In this document: in pieces, positions 10,946 to 23,347 of the stretch | Numbering within the stretch: the first letter of the stretch is position 1 | How the letters are laid out: each line of letters opens with the position of its first letter | Source: Triglochin maritima | Taxonomy: Eukaryota > Streptophyta > Magnoliopsida > Alismatales > Juncaginaceae | Assembly: GCA_963682175.1 (NCBI GenBank) | Contig: OY821779.1 | Coordinates: 5,840,501-5,904,500 of the forward strand | DNA length: 64,000 nucleotides | Reading direction: 5' to 3' | Translations under genes and position numbers: made by a program | Notes under the pieces: model-generated | What the model was told of the DNA's origin: nothing | The model's database searches: none | The model's input: only the letters and a program-made list of their open reading frames with translations

Positions 10946-12409
10946 ACCATTAGTTTAATTTGACTATCATTTTGTAACTAATTAAGCACGGTAATGTTTG
11001 ATTTGGTGCATGTTCCTATGGCAATTAAGTCTAAAGTTGTACTAAATATCATATACTAATACTACTACTATTCTACTAAACATGCCATTTTTTGAGTTGC
11101 AGTAGAGCAATAAATTCTTAATCTTACATATTCTAACTTTATTTATTTATTTTGATAGTTTAAGTGTTCGCGTAATCATATGACCATGCTTTTTCATCCT
11201 CTTTAATTCTCATCACAATTAAATAAAAATCGAAAGAGAAGTGGCATTAATACGTCACAAACTTAAACCTCAAGGGTTTTGACTTTTGAACACAGGAAGT
11301 GAAAGAAAGAAAAAAATAATCTAGAGAGGGATATTACAGTAGTTAGTTAGAGTAAATTTCTAGATGAATTCGTGAGGTCTTTGGTTATGCTGAACACTGA
11401 TAGTAATGAATTGTAAGGTAATAATAGTGTGAAAATTTTAGAGTACCTTTGAGTAATTCCAAATGTCAAAAGTTCAATTCTTGAGTACTGTGTAATATCT
11501 CAGGGATTTTCTTGGCTAATCAATAGTGAAGTCCCTTCTTCTTTTTTTGCAAAAAAGAGCACGATAATTTAGCTAATTATTTGAAGAAGATTGGAATATT
11601 CTAATGATACCTTTACAAGACTAATATTTAAAAGTTAAATCATATTATAACTAGTTAGCTATACCGAAAACTTTATCTTATAAATTATCATGTATACAAT
11701 TTATTGATTTTATATAATATATATAAATGAATAATACGTCCAAAAAATATCCCATGTCCTGATATCCACATCCCTAAAAGACTTCCTTTTGGCAAAATAT
11801 AATCTGTACGTGACTAAAAACATCACCTTTTATTACAAAGTGATATCATCTCTTCTCAACTGAACGTGTGTCTTGTTGGTCTTTCCTGATTGTAATCCTA
11901 CACACTGAAATCCTCCTCCTAATTAAATTTGACTTTACAAGAATATAATAAATTTCAAATTATTTAGGTAGTTGGTGGAATGCTGACCTACCACTAAAAT
12001 CGTTCTCTATCTTTTGTAATGTTCTATTTTTCATCATCACAAGGACCGTCAGGACAACCAAATTTCTGGAAAGATTCAAGATTTATTATGGGATTTGGGG
12101 AGAAGCTTTAAGTCCTCATGCAATTGTGAAGAAATTTCAAGTTCTTACTTTATGTGAACTTGGGAGAGTATTTTGGTAATTTGCATGGAAGGAGCATTGT
12201 TCGTGGTTGTAGTGTTCATGTCATCATTCGTCGCCATGAAACTCCAATGCAGCTTCTCGTACTTGCACGTTCCCAAGCTGCAACTTGATGTGTTAATTGT
12301 TGGCTTTGATAGAAATCAAAGCAATGGCAATGATGAAGTGGTCTGCATTCATTGATCGGGGTTGTCATCTAAAAGTCCTGCAGGTGCACCAAATGTGAAT
12401 TTACCCTAG
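10946..12409. other. Intergenic, AT-rich, nothing recognised
   Basis: No coding frame of family type, no terminal repeats and no structural RNA were seen. Short frames around 12173 lack any recognisable motif. Confidence 0.45.
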
Positions 12410-12900
12410 ACTTGATCTTGCTGGTGGAATCACATCATCCAAAGTGTGCCCAGGGCTAGTTGATTTGTCCCATGATAAGACTCACAATTGAGCCATAATT
12501 CCACTGTATACGGGTAACATTAGTTGTGTTACAATGTGGGCAGTGGATTCATCTGTCTAAAGGATTCGACCCGTGTATGTTTAGGTGGTTATTGATCCGG
12601 AAGAGGATCCGACCCGTGTATTTTAGGGTTGTTTCAGACCATGTATAAATACCAAAATAGATCTAATAACAAATACTTTTCCGCCGCTACTCTCTCTCTC
12701 TCACAAACTCTAACTCCATCCCCTTCGTCTTCTTCATTTTCCTTCTTGATCGAAGGTTTGAGACCGCTTGTCTCATCCAAGATCACTGAATCGATTGGAG
12801 ACCACTTGTCTTCACCGACTCTCAAATTCTTTCAGGCTTCACGTCTGACCATGACTTCACTATTTCTAGCAAGTCAAGTTCTTTAAAAAAATATGTTTTA
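12410..12900 (+). promoter_or_regulatory. Promoter-like block, possibly an old LTR
   Basis: A TATA box (tataaat, 12644-12650) is followed by a pyrimidine-rich CTCTCT leader and a GATCGAAGGTTTGAGACC block that looks like the R/U5 part of a small LTR. No TG...CA ends or target duplication were found. It could also be the promoter and leader of a lost gene. Confidence 0.25.
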
Positions 12901-14315
12901 CGTATATATTGGAATGGCCTCTAGACTGTGGATATATAGAGGTGCAGTGGATATATAGAGGTGGGTGCATGTGTCAAGACTAAGGGAGTGTTAGTTACGT
13001 GAAAAGTTTTGGAAAGTAATTTTCGGAGTCAAACAAAAAGTAGAAGAAAACATATCCGGTGGAAAGAATTTTCATTTAACTAAATTCTGTTGTTTGTGTT
13101 GTTTCTGGAATTCGACAGAAAACAGATTTTGTCGTTTGTGTCTGTCTCTGGAATCTGGTAGAAAACATATTGTGTAATTGCAGTTTAATTTATAAATGAA
13201 ATTTTGTTGTTATAATCTCAATAATATTATAATCCAAACCACATTTAATTTATAAATGAATCTCAAGAAAAAAATTAACCATAAAACTATCAATTACAAT
13301 TAACTCTACTAATTATATAAAAAATCTTACACTGACATCAAACTGCCTAAATTTACTTGTTTTAACTTCATAATTTATATGTTTTCTTGTTCTTACAAGA
13401 TAACAATTACCTCAACAAGTTAGTGATTCCCCCATCAATGCCATTTAGTGAATCAACCATAAAACTCCACGGAACGTTTAGATCTTATCTCAAATTGATA
13501 TGTGATGCTAACTTAATTTTGGAGATAGTCATATAAATAACCATGCATTTATAGATGACAGAGTTTAGACATTAAAATGTTCCTTTTAATTTACTGATTT
13601 CATTCCAGTATTTTCATCTCAACCAGATTTAGTATTTAAAAAGAAAAGAAGCTTACAAAAGAAACTTTGGATTGTAAACCAAATGCATTTCATCAAAATT
13701 AAATATCTGTAACATTTACATATAATCTTGTTTCGAAAAAAGAAAAAAATGACACCTACTTAGGAAATTCTCGCAAAAAAACACAAAATTGTGATGACAT
13801 ATAGTGCAAAAAAACACTTCCATTCCAATGAACTGTTACATACATGTAAGTTGGACTTAAGAAACCAAACTATACCTTATACGTATTCCAATAATTATGT
13901 CAATGTTGAGCATTTTTTTGTTCAACTGTGGGTCGTGAATGAAACAAATGCAGCTCTTCAAATCTGATGGCTTGTAACTCCAAGATAGTTAAAGAGCTGG
14001 AGTCTGCCATTAGTAAGATGAAATTTGTTAAGACTTGTCGAACCAACACGACAAACATAGGAGAAATCAACACATTCAAAAATAGTGGTCGGTTCCATGA
14101 CCACTAGGGGGCACCATTGGCCACCAGGGCAATATAAGAAAATTGATATTTTTTAGTTTTGTTTAACTAATTTTCGTGTTATTATTATAATAAAAGGTTT
14201 AATTACTACTTTGAACCATAGTTACTCGAAACACTAATGGACATTTAGTTAATATTCGTGTTTTGAAAGCATGGATAAACACCCTTACAAATCTACAATA
14301 TGTTGGGTCGTTAAT
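12901..14315. other. Intergenic, AT-rich, repeat remnants only
   Basis: GGGAGTGTTAGTTACGTGAAAAG near 12985 resembles the repeat tip near 5730. The rest is AT-rich without gene content. Confidence 0.35.
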
Positions 14316-15058
14316 TGTAATATCCTGAATTTTTTAGTTGAGGTAATAATCAAATATCTTAATGGACCAATTAAGATTGTTGGATGATTGTGTGGTTTTA
14401 GGAGAAGATGGAATTTTGAGAAGAATATTGAGAAGAAAAAGATGGAGATTTTGAGGCAAGTACTGATTCGTTATTCTTCAGTTTCATATCATGTCTGTCT
14501 CTCTTGATATTCGTAGTTGCATACATGTTGAGCATTAATATTGATTTTATGGATATGCATATGATTGCATGGTGGTGTTTCGGTCGACATGTCCTGTGGC
14601 TGTGTGTATGTTTCTAGCAGAGCAACTTAGGAAAGAGCTGTCTAACGGACAGCGTGAAGCCACCCGAGAGAGGAAAGGGCTGCCTGTCGTTAGTGTGGAG
14701 CTACCATGTGTGCGTCTGACAGATTGATAGATTTCAGAAGCACAGGATGTGGTCAAATCTGAATGGGGGTTTCAAATTGATATGCATGCATTTTATTTGT
14801 GATGCATGTCTCTTGATTGTGCTTATTGACTGAATGTCATATTCTGTATTATTTTCCACATGATTATGATTCTGATTGATTGATGGTTGGTACTTGCGGG
14901 CTGTCGAGCTCACAAATTGTTGATTATATTTTTCAGATTAATTATGGGCCTATCAGATGGATTTAAATATCAGAGTGCGCAGCGGTCAGGATCGTGGATC
15001 GTATCTTAACGCACCGGGTTCGGACGGGTGATCAGTTGTCTGGCCTCGGGGCGTTACA
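14316..15058 (+). mobile_element. Solo-LTR-like repeat C with perfect 5-bp target duplication
   Basis: The element runs from TGTAATATCCTGAA (14316) to CCTCGGGGCGTTACA (15058) and is flanked by ttaat on both sides (14311-14315 and 15059-15063). Its last 60 bp (ACGCACCGGGTTCGGACGGGTGATCAG...) are homologous to the end of repeat A, but it is only 743 bp and lacks the palindrome array and most of the middle. TG...CA ends plus a 5-bp duplication identify it as an LTR-type insertion. No internal coding region is present. Confidence 0.75.
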
Positions 15059-15183
15059 TTAATTGTATAAAATATGGTATAAAATATAAAAAAAAATATT
15101 ATTGATGGGGTTCGAACCCTAGTCCAACACTCAAACCCACTCAGAAATTTTGTTTAGGGTGGCGAAAACAAAAAAGAAAAAAG

Positions 15184-15405
15184 TTAATATACATTTCTAG
15201 AAAAATTACAATTAGCCTCACAAGTTTTTTTTTGTTTTTGAAAACGATACATGATTGCCTCGTCATTAACTTTACCAAGTAAATCATTTTCAACATAAGC
15301 CACCAAATTGTCGTTCAACCAATAATCTTCTATTTGATTGCGCAAACAGTTCTTAACGATATTTATTACCGAAAATAGTCTTTCAACGGTTGTAGTTGCA
15401 ACCAA
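15184..15405 (-). pseudogene. hAT transposase C-terminal (dimerisation) fragment
   Basis: A minus-strand frame of 73 codons contains ERLFSVINIVKNCLRNQIED and LNDNLVAYVENDLL. This is the conserved hAT dimerisation segment as found in ZMYM1/TTF-type zinc-finger hAT proteins. Nothing upstream (15406-15960) gives a continuous transposase frame, and no terminal inverted repeats were identified. It is a remnant, not an active gene. Confidence 0.7.
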
Positions 15406-17244
15406 ATTCTCTACTAAAAATCAATTTCTCCATGTTACAAAAGTCATCTCAGCTACGCATGTCAAAAATATAAATTTGAAAATCTCATTAGAAAATCTGA
15501 CATGATCTATAGTGGTGGTTTAATTAGAATATATTCTGTTAAACAAACTAGTTTTGATCTAAGCACGACATGCAAATGAATAATTTTGTATTTCTTTCGT
15601 TGAAATTGTTATTTAATTAATGAAGTTTTGAATCCATGTCAAAGTAAACAACTCAACACGATGATGATAAAGATTTGTGATTTCTTGACCCATTTGGTGT
15701 GATCGGTTATCAAGTATAAATTGTCCATCCATAATATGAATCACAATTTCATACAGGACACAAAATATCAGCACTTCTTTTAGTAGGTCATCCGAGTCTT
15801 TATCTTACAATTTTGACCTAGTCTTTATTTCAAATTAAGAGAAAGACGTGGTGCACCAAGTCCCCATGATATTAGTTCAACTCTTAAAAAGACAAATACT
15901 GAAACTAAGAAAATAATTCGTCATGTTAGATAAATTTTAAAAAGGATAACAAACTCTTTTAAGAAAAATGTTTCATGTTACTAGTTTCTTAAAATTTTGA
16001 AAATCAAGAAAGAGGAGAGAAACCAACCCTCATCATATTTTGTTATACATTTTGGAAAATATTGAATTATACGATCTTAAATAACTTCAAAGTTTCCGGT
16101 GACGATTACCCCCATGATATTTTATTATACCATTTGAAAAATATTATATAGTACTACTTTGTTATAAGAAAATCAAAATTCTACCCCCTTAAATTTGGGG
16201 AAATATCGCAAAGATGACTTGAATTTATATATCTTTTTGTGCCATATATGGCAAAAAACAAATTGCACTTTCAGGAAAGAACACCGTCCTAATCAGTTAT
16301 AGTGATGATACCTACGGGCTATGGCTGGAAAAAAAATTGACGTGGAAGGTTTAATTCTTTTACCAAGGGTATGCGAAGTCAATACAACTTAACTTTCAAG
16401 AATTGTCCAACATAAGGATGGTGTCACTTTTGTTTCACATACAATACAATGTGTCACATTCATAGTCTAGACTCTAGAGTCTAGAGTAACAACTCTAGAG
16501 TCTAGAGTAACAACTCTAGAGTCTAGAGTAACAAAAAAATCACGTCATTTGTTCTTCCAAATACTTCTACCCACCACCATACCAAAAGCTAGCAACAACT
16601 ACAATAATATATTTTCCTGTTTCGTTTTATTTTGGAAGGAAGAGTTACTTTGCAGCTAGTGTGATTAGCTTAAAAAACTCTTTTCACATTACTTTCTTGC
16701 AAGTCCACAACACCCTTGGTTTTGAAAGGTTTGAAGATTTTTATTCACTAAGTTTATGTAAACACACGAGCTGCGCGAAGGTACATTACAGTAATCCGCT
16801 GTCGAAAAATAAAGGGAGAGGGAGAAAAAAAAATATTCGGTAGGAGAATTCAAAAGGTGATGGTAGTGCTGGAAATGAGAAGAGAAGTCCACAAAACCCT
16901 CAACAAAAAGAAGAAAACAACGGATCAGTTATACAATCCGTAATTAAGTGATGATGAAACTAGTCCTTCGTGAAGGATTGATAAGAAAAAAACTAGTCAA
17001 GTTGGTAGTTGCAACGAATGCCTAACTCCAAAATTTCATGTATTTAATAATGCAATCTGTTAATAATCGACCTAATCCCATGCCTTGAACGTTGAACGTT
17101 GGGCTACCAGCTTCATCAGTATATCCAACTTAATCAGTTATATATGTAATTTGTTTCGTGTATGGCGAAGTTATTAATTATAATAAACCAACATCACATG
17201 CACAAACATTTATAATTGATGTACATAGAAGCAGCCTCACCCAC
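15406..17244. other. Intergenic, possible decayed hAT sequence then HIPP2 upstream region
   Basis: 15406-15960 may hold further decayed transposase sequence but no clear motif survives. 16000-17240 is AT-rich non-coding DNA containing the 21-bp tandem repeat listed separately. Confidence 0.4.
16468..16533. repeat. Tandem repeat, 21-bp unit (GTCTAGAGTAACAACTCTAGA), about 3 copies
   Basis: Three consecutive copies of a TCTAGA-rich unit lie about 0.8 kb upstream of HIPP2. Each unit is itself near-palindromic, so the array can fold into small hairpins. Related ctctagaatt words recur at 19020-19120. Confidence 0.8.
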
Positions 17245-17252
17245 TATATATG
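17245..17252 (+). promoter_or_regulatory. TATA box of HIPP gene 2
   Basis: tatatatg lies about 100 bp upstream of the ATG at 17347, similar to the HIPP1 arrangement. A second TATA-like word at 17293-17300 is closer than usual. Confidence 0.45.
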
Positions 17253-17346
17253 ATTGACTTCGATCTTGCTATAGACTTTGGTAGCTCGACCAATATATAG
17301 ACGTTGCAAGTTAAAGTTTCATTCCATTTCCATCACAAAACACAAG

Positions 17347-18159
17347 ATGAAGGTACCAGATATGATCCATCTTTTTCCTTGTTTCTCTTGTTAAGCTTTA
17401 GTATTCATTTATGTTTGTAATTGACAAATATTGTGTTCAAACTTTGGTTTTTCAGCAAAAGATAGTAATCAAGGTGTACGTGCACTGTGACAAGTGCAGA
17501 GCAAAAGCAATGGAAGTGGCCTCAGCAGAAGGTAATACCAACCACATAGAAAAAGTTCTTATCATATATATCTAATTATGTGCTTCATCCCATAGCACAA
17601 CATAATTTCGCAATGTTTAATATCATCCGTACGCAAGAAACAATCAGATTGTTCTTTGGATTGTCCCAGTTTGTAGGTCCTATATATATTTGGATTTTCA
17701 CTCACCTGCAGAGATTTCATCTCAACGAAGCAAGTCGCATCATACGTTTTGTTAAAGTCGAACGAAAATATCAATCGATGAATATAAATGAATTTCCATG
17801 AAACAGGGGTGGATTCTGTGGCCATCGTAGGGGCAGACAAAGATATTCTTGTGGTGATTGGAGATGGTGTGGATGCTGTCAACTTGACAAAGCGTTTGAG
17901 GAAGAAACTTGGACATGCCAAAATACTCACAGTAGAAGAAGTTAAAGAGAAGAAAGAAGAAAAGAAAGAAGAAAAGAAAGAAGAGAAGAAGGAAGAGAAG
18001 AAAGAAGAGAAGAAGGAACCAAAGAAATGCCACCCTCAATGCCACTACCCATGTTGCCAACCTGCATTCTACCAACCTTGTCGACCGCCACCGCCACCGC
18101 CGATGATGGTCTGCAGTGTGGTAGATGATCCATATGCTGGTGGTTGCACCATCATGTGA
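17347..18159 (+). CDS. HIPP-like protein 2, intact CxxC, Lys/Glu repeats, CaaX end
   Basis: Exons 17347-17352, 17456-17531 and 17807-18159 with GT-AG introns give 144 residues. The HMA domain carries HCDKCR with Cys13 and Cys16, the usual Cu/Zn site, followed by VDSVAIVGADKDILVVIGDG. A highly charged stretch of five to six KEEKK units (encoded by about 15-bp repeats at 17944-18025) is followed by a Cys- and Pro-rich segment (CHPQCHYPCC, then PPPPPP) and the prenylation box CTIM. Family members act as metal chaperones or in metal, drought and defence responses at membranes. Unlike HIPP1, the metal ligands are complete. The repeat tract is a likely length-polymorphic site. Confidence 0.9.
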
Positions 18160-19881
18160 GACCAAGTACTACTTGGGATTTGATTGTTGTGTTCTTTGGA
18201 GGAGAATCTTAATTTGGAGATTTCTCTATTGGGATGGTTGCATTGGTTGGACAAAGCTACCAAACATTTGTTGTTTATATGTGTTGGTATTTTCTAGAGA
18301 TATGATGTTTACTAGCTCATTTTTCATTTCTTTCCTTTTGTTGTGATGTGAACATGTATGTGATGGAAGAGTTTATATTAATTCATAAAGTGATTACATG
18401 TACATGTGGATGCAAACCCAATGACAAAACACTAGCTATGCAGAATATGTTTTCACGAATGAAGTATTGCACTTGTGGTTATTTTTTATTACTATTGTCG
18501 TACTAGTCTAATTAAATTTCAAGATACAGATTCGACCTTCTGTGTGCTTGGTCGATTGACATTAAAGACTTAGCATCTCATAGTGAGTTAGGGTTTGACC
18601 ATGTACCTATAAAGTTAGGTGGTTGCACGTAATCAATTGATTGTGCTTCTATTTGATCTCGTATTGACTTTTATATATGATTTGTATCATCATATATTGT
18701 ACGGGCACTTTTGCATAAAGAAATTTAGAGAAAGGCTTATTGAGTAGAAGACACACAAATAGATAAAATGTAAGTTTGTATTTATAATGACTAACGTTAC
18801 AATACCACAACATACACATTATTTATCTGGTGAGATACTCACAACATTATTTTTACTATTAAACTCACTCTTACACGAGACTTATTTCACTACAAGATTC
18901 ACTTCCTAAGATTCAATTACAAAACTCACTTTTTGTAGTCGGTGGTGACTAACATGGGATACTTTGGAATGAGTAGTGACATCGTTATTTATAGTTACGG
19001 AGGTTATGGAAAAATGGAAAATTTTAGAATAGAATTCTAAAATTCTCTAGAATCTTTGAAGGGTCTAGAATCATTGAAGGGTAGGAAAGTATGAAAATTC
19101 TAGAGTTGAGAACTCTAGAATTTGATTTATTTGGTTGGATCAACTAATTAGTTTAGATAATACATCTATCTCTCTTGAGATTGGACTCTCTAACTTTATT
19201 CTCCTGGGGAGTGGGTTAAAGTATCATTGCCTAATCCACCAACCATGGTCTGCCATGTGGAAAAACATAACGGGAGTTAACAGAAAGTACGTGATGGAAT
19301 GACAAGTTAAAAAAAACTTAATTGCATTTTGAAGTTAATCCATTTTTTTAGTTGCACCTAAGAAAATACTTGTAACTAAATGACATTTTAGGATATTGAT
19401 TGTTTTTATAGTGATACAACAACAGCAAATCCTCTGGGGGATGATTGGTCGGCCTTCTCTTTCGTATCTCTATGCTCCTGGACTTTAATGCTCTATCTTT
19501 GTTTAATTTAAATTTGAAGTTTATGATTATTTTTGTAATTTGTGATGCATTTTGTACTTTTATTTGTATCTCAAATTCTCAATATGTAACTCTTGAAGCT
19601 GGATCCATTCTTGTTTAGGTGATTCATGATCAGAAATCAGAATCGAGCTAGCTCTAGTCGACGACAAGTCTATAAGAATGCAACGTAAAGTTTTCGACGT
19701 GTAAAATGTGACATTTGGCACATGAAGGACATTGTTTGCTAGAGAGGAAGGTCGCTACTCGCTAGAATTTGGATAATTTTCAACTTTAAAACTTATTTAC
19801 TATGATGGGTTGTACCAGGTACAAATTCAAATTGTTCGTACTTCTTGGGACACGTTTGCGGTTCACAACCTTGTGCATTTA
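18160..19881. other. Intergenic, no gene seen
   Basis: 3' flank of HIPP2 and AT-rich sequence. 19010-19125 is rich in ttctagaa words. No coding or terminal-repeat structure was recognised. Confidence 0.4.
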
Positions 19882-20387
19882 GGTCATCACTAACCATGAC
19901 CTGGACGACCCGGTCATCAGCTCTCTCTCTCTTCAAAATCAGTTTTCTCACTCTTCCACATCAGCTTTTTCTTTCCTCAACCCACCTTCTTCTCTTTCCT
20001 ACACTATTCATCTCTTAACCACAACCCAACACAACCCACAACAACCAACCTCTCTCCTCCACATCATTTCGGGGTCCATCTTGGTAAAAATTTTAAAAAA
20101 ATTTAAAAAATTTCTAAAAAATCAAAACAATTATAAAACGAATTTTCAAAAAAAAAATTATAAAAAAACACAAACAAAAAAATTAAAAAAATCAAATCAA
20201 AAAAAATCAAAAAAATAAAATTCAACCCGGACGCGCCACGTGGCGCGTCCGGGTTGGCTAACCTAGACAACTGGGTCGATGACCCAGGCATCTTCGACCG
20301 TGAAAAAACACGGTTAACAAAAAAAAAATTCGGTCATCTTCGACCGACCTCATCACGACCGTGGTTTTTCAGCGTTAAGGGATGGCC
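19882..20387. mobile_element. PIF/Harbinger-type MITE with TTA target duplication
   Basis: The left tip GGTCATCACTAACC and the reverse complement of the right tip GGCCATCCCTTAACG form imperfect inverted ends. TTA flanks both sides (19879-19881, 20388-20390), the Harbinger signature. The 5' half (CTCTCTCTTCAAAATCAG...CATTTCGGGGTC) is shared with the MITE at 34238. The right part (CCCGGACGCGCCACGTGGCGCGTCCGGG, a strong hairpin) matches the right end of the Harbinger element at 43503-47230, so this is an internally deleted derivative. Confidence 0.75.
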
Positions 20388-20692
20388 TTAGTAATGCGAA
20401 CAACCAACATGCGTTACAACTCATCCAACTAGGTACACTATCTAGTTTTTAGGCCTATTGTATTTTTGTGCAAAATCCTTTTGATCAAACTTTAAATTTA
20501 CATTTCAATTGTTTGTTCTCAACCTAACCTAATAAATATGTTGGGATTGACTCATACTTATTATTCTCACTTTGACGGGTTGGTCGGGGTCTTGTTTTCT
20601 AGTGAGCGAGCGGTATTCCACCTGGTCGGTGAGGTGGCGGGGGTGGCAAAGAAGCTAAACACAATGTATATTTTTGACTTGAGATTTATTAG

Positions 20693-21240
20693 TGTTAGGA
20701 ATTAAAATCAATCTCAAATACGCAGCGGAATCGAAATAGCAAATCCAATTGGCTAATAATTGAGATCAAATGCAAATACAAAATTCAAACAACACAAAAC
20801 ACGCAAGATTTAACGTAGAAACTCAATGCGGGAAAAACCACGGACGACACAACTTCAAATCCACTATAGAGAAACGTATTATAAAGAGAGACTTACAGGA
20901 GACGCGAACGAACCGACGAAGACACCCGACTCAAATTCTCCCAACGAATCAACAAGGATGCTCTCTCTCTTTTCTCTCAAGAATGCAAAGTAGACAAATA
21001 GGAATCATCCTTTTTCAAATGGGGACGAAATTGTCTTTATATAGTAGGCCTAAACAAGTATTAATTGCACCAAAATCACGTGGAGAAATATGCAAAACGT
21101 GAGCAGAACTTGATCCAAACGGTCGACCAATCCTTTAACTGTATCGCAAACCAGATTTTACCGGTCGACCACAACTTAAGTTCCGGTCAACCGAAAATCG
21201 ACAGTAACTTTTCTAATTGCTATATAAATTGCTCTGGTAC
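20693..21240 (-). mobile_element. Copia-like LTR or leader remnant with palindromes
   Basis: The left edge TGTTAGGAATTAAAATC and the sequence around CGCAGCGGAA and ACGTAGAAACTC resemble minus-oriented Copia LTR/leader sequence seen widely in plants. Three damaged palindromes (about 21119, 21161, 21184) and an AACTTAAGTT word between them link it to the palindrome-bearing LTRs elsewhere in the window. The right boundary is uncertain and no coding sequence remains. Confidence 0.4.
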
Positions 21241-21358
21241 GAATGATAATAGAACAAGAAAGAAGAAAAAGAAAAGAAAAGCAGGACGTAGCCATATTGC
21301 ATGTTGAAGAAGGTGATACGCTGCTTCTTATCGGATGGGACTGAAATTCGGTGAGGAT

Positions 21359-21795
21359 TAGGGGTGTAAACGGGACGGGTAATACCCGTATACTCGGTCA
21401 CCCGCCCCGGACGGGTACGGGTACAAAAATTCATACCCGTTTAAAAATTCAAACCCGTATACTCGTACCCATTTACCCGCTTAATAAACGGGTCGGGTAC
21501 GGGTATACGCAATACCCATACCTGTTTGCTCGTATACCCGTTAAGATATATTATATATATAATATTTTTTTAATATTTTATATGTTATATATTATATATT
21601 ATATTTTTATATATTATACTCATTATACCCGTTTACCCGTCCCGTACTCGCTAACGTAACGAGTACGGATCGGATACGGGTATATATGTTTTTTGCCAGG
21701 TATATACCCGTACCCGTACCCGCTAATTTAGCCGAGTACGAGTACAAGTACGGATAGGGGCATACCATATTCGTACCCGACCTATTTACACCCTA
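21359..21795. mobile_element. hAT-type MITE, 8-bp target duplication, rich in GGGTAnnnnTACCC words
   Basis: Ends TAGGGGTGTAAACGGG and, reversed, TAGGGTGTAAATAGG form inverted termini. The flanks gtgaggat (21351-21358) and gcgaggat (21796-21803) are an 8-bp duplication with one mismatch, as for hAT elements. The body consists largely of repeated cgggtacgggtatacccgt words around an AT-rich core. No transposase is present. Confidence 0.75.
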
Positions 21796-21803
21796 GCGAG
21801 GAT

Positions 21804-22836
21804 TGATTGGAGTTTGTGGGAAGGACCAGAAGGTATCGTGTAACGTGGGAGTGCCCAACGTGCCTCCGAATCCCACCACTACAAACAGTGGAACCACTTG
21901 CTCTGCTCCATTCAATGCTTCGCTTGCCATCAAGAATAGGACAGGACAGGCCAGCACGATCTTTTCTGTTTATACATTTTTCCCTTATTTTTTCGTAATT
22001 AAATCACATGAGGCGGTTCGTCGTTTTTCTTCTTTGTTTTTTACAATTCCGCCAAAGGAGATGTTTTTCGTCGGTTGTTTGGAAAATACTGCTACAGTTT
22101 TCTGACCCTAATCTCACTTCTACCGGTCCACCCCGCGTTTGGATTTCTACGCCTAATTGGCTAAACACTCAACTCAAAAGCCGAAAGCCTACAGTCCTAC
22201 AGGATCAAATTACAAAATTCCCATTTCCTTCACGCCCCCTAGTTTTCCCAACCAATTTTTAATCATATTCATCTAATAAATACTCGATCAATTATTAGAT
22301 CAATGTGAAACATAACATATTACGACCCGACTCATACAAAACCTAAAACCGGTGAACTAAAATTAAATAAAAAACATACCAGTATATCCAATTCAAGGGA
22401 ACAAACCAATCGACAAAAAAAACTTGATTAGGCTCCTAATTTTTGCATCCGAACAATTTACACTTTTGTTAAGTATTAGTTTCATGTAAGGTTAATTACA
22501 GTTTACCTTCTGAAATATATCTTGATATCACTTTACATCCTTAAACATATGACAGTTACCTCATGAATTTTCGTGTGTAACACTTCGAATCCTTAAACTT
22601 TAAAAATATTTTATTTAAACATATTCGTTATTTTTGTAATTTTTGTTTTATTTTTAATACACTTATAAATTTATATTTACGTGAAAATTCGTAAGGATGT
22701 CAGATTTTATTGGAATTTTGTTTGGATTTACCGTCGATTGTTTTTATTATGCTAAATTGCTAATTAAACAACAAAAATTCAAAAAATAAAAATATAGAGA
22801 GAAAAACAAAGAAAAATAATAATTGCGGAGAAGCGC
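21804..22836. other. Intergenic between MITE and RING gene, nothing recognised
   Basis: Short open frames occur at 21803-22260 but none resembles a known family. 22260-22800 is AT-rich. Confidence 0.4.
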
Positions 22837-22844
22837 TATAAAAG
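22837..22844 (+). promoter_or_regulatory. TATA box of the XERICO-like gene
   Basis: tataaaag lies 96 bp upstream of the ATG at 22940. An in-frame ATG at 22823 lies upstream of this box and so is unlikely to be transcribed. This decides the start. Confidence 0.65.
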
Positions 22845-22939
22845 GAACCCAACAGTGGGATTTCATTCCATTCTCTTCCCTTCCGATCCCAAAAACAAGA
22901 AACCAAACAACCAAGTCGCATTCAGATCCGACGGCTAGG

Positions 22940-23347
22940 ATGGGCCTATCGAGCCTCCCGGCGCCATCGGAGGGCGTACTGACGCTCCTCCTTGTGAACA
23001 CCGCCCTCTCCATCTCCCTCCTCCGGGACCTCCTCCGCTCCGTCCTCCACGCCTTCGGCCTCGACCGCCCCACCGATCACGCCTCCGACGACCCCTCCGC
23101 TCCGGTCCTCGACTCCTTCTCCGCCCGCTTTCGGGCCAACGTCGCCCCGGTCCGGCTCGGCCTCGCCCGGTCCGCCGCCGACTGCCGGGTCTGCCTCTCC
23201 CGGTTCGATCCCGATTCGGTCGTGAATCTGTTGCCATGCGGGCATCTGTTTCATGCTGGGTGCTTGGAGAAGTGGCTCGATTACCACCACGCCACGTGTC
23301 CTCTCTGCCGTACGCCCGTGCTGCCCGCCGGGCAGGTTTTCTTTTAG
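22940..23347 (+). CDS. XERICO-like RING-H2 E3 ubiquitin ligase
   Basis: An intronless 135-residue protein. It starts [20 protein letters not shown], the signature N-terminus of XERICO and its relatives, with a hydrophobic membrane segment at about 12-40. The C-terminal RING-H2 has all eight ligands: Cys82, Cys85, Cys100, His102, His105, Cys108, Cys120, Cys123, with CGHLFH and CLEKWLDY as expected for E2 binding. Family members sit in ER membranes; Arabidopsis XERICO raises abscisic acid and drought tolerance. That role is known of the family and only inferred here. The gene is GC-rich in an AT-rich setting. Confidence 0.9.
   Translation: MGLSSLPAPSEGVLTLLLVNTALSISLLRDLLRSVLHAFGLDRPTDHASDDPSAPVLDSFSARFRANVAPVRLGLARSAADCRVCLSRFDPDSVVNLLPCGHLFHAGCLEKWLDYHHATCPLCRTPVLPAGQVFF

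Noticed and set aside
15103..15125. GGTTCGAACCCTAGTCC resembling a tRNA T-arm
   Set aside because: No acceptor stem, D-arm or anticodon arm can be built around it.
22823..22939. 39-residue N-terminal extension of the RING protein
   Set aside because: The upstream ATG precedes the TATA box at 22837, and family members begin at MGLSSLP.
22935..23237. Arg/Gly-rich minus-strand frame over the RING gene
   Set aside because: A shadow of the GC-rich XERICO-like coding sequence. The plus strand has the full RING ligand set.
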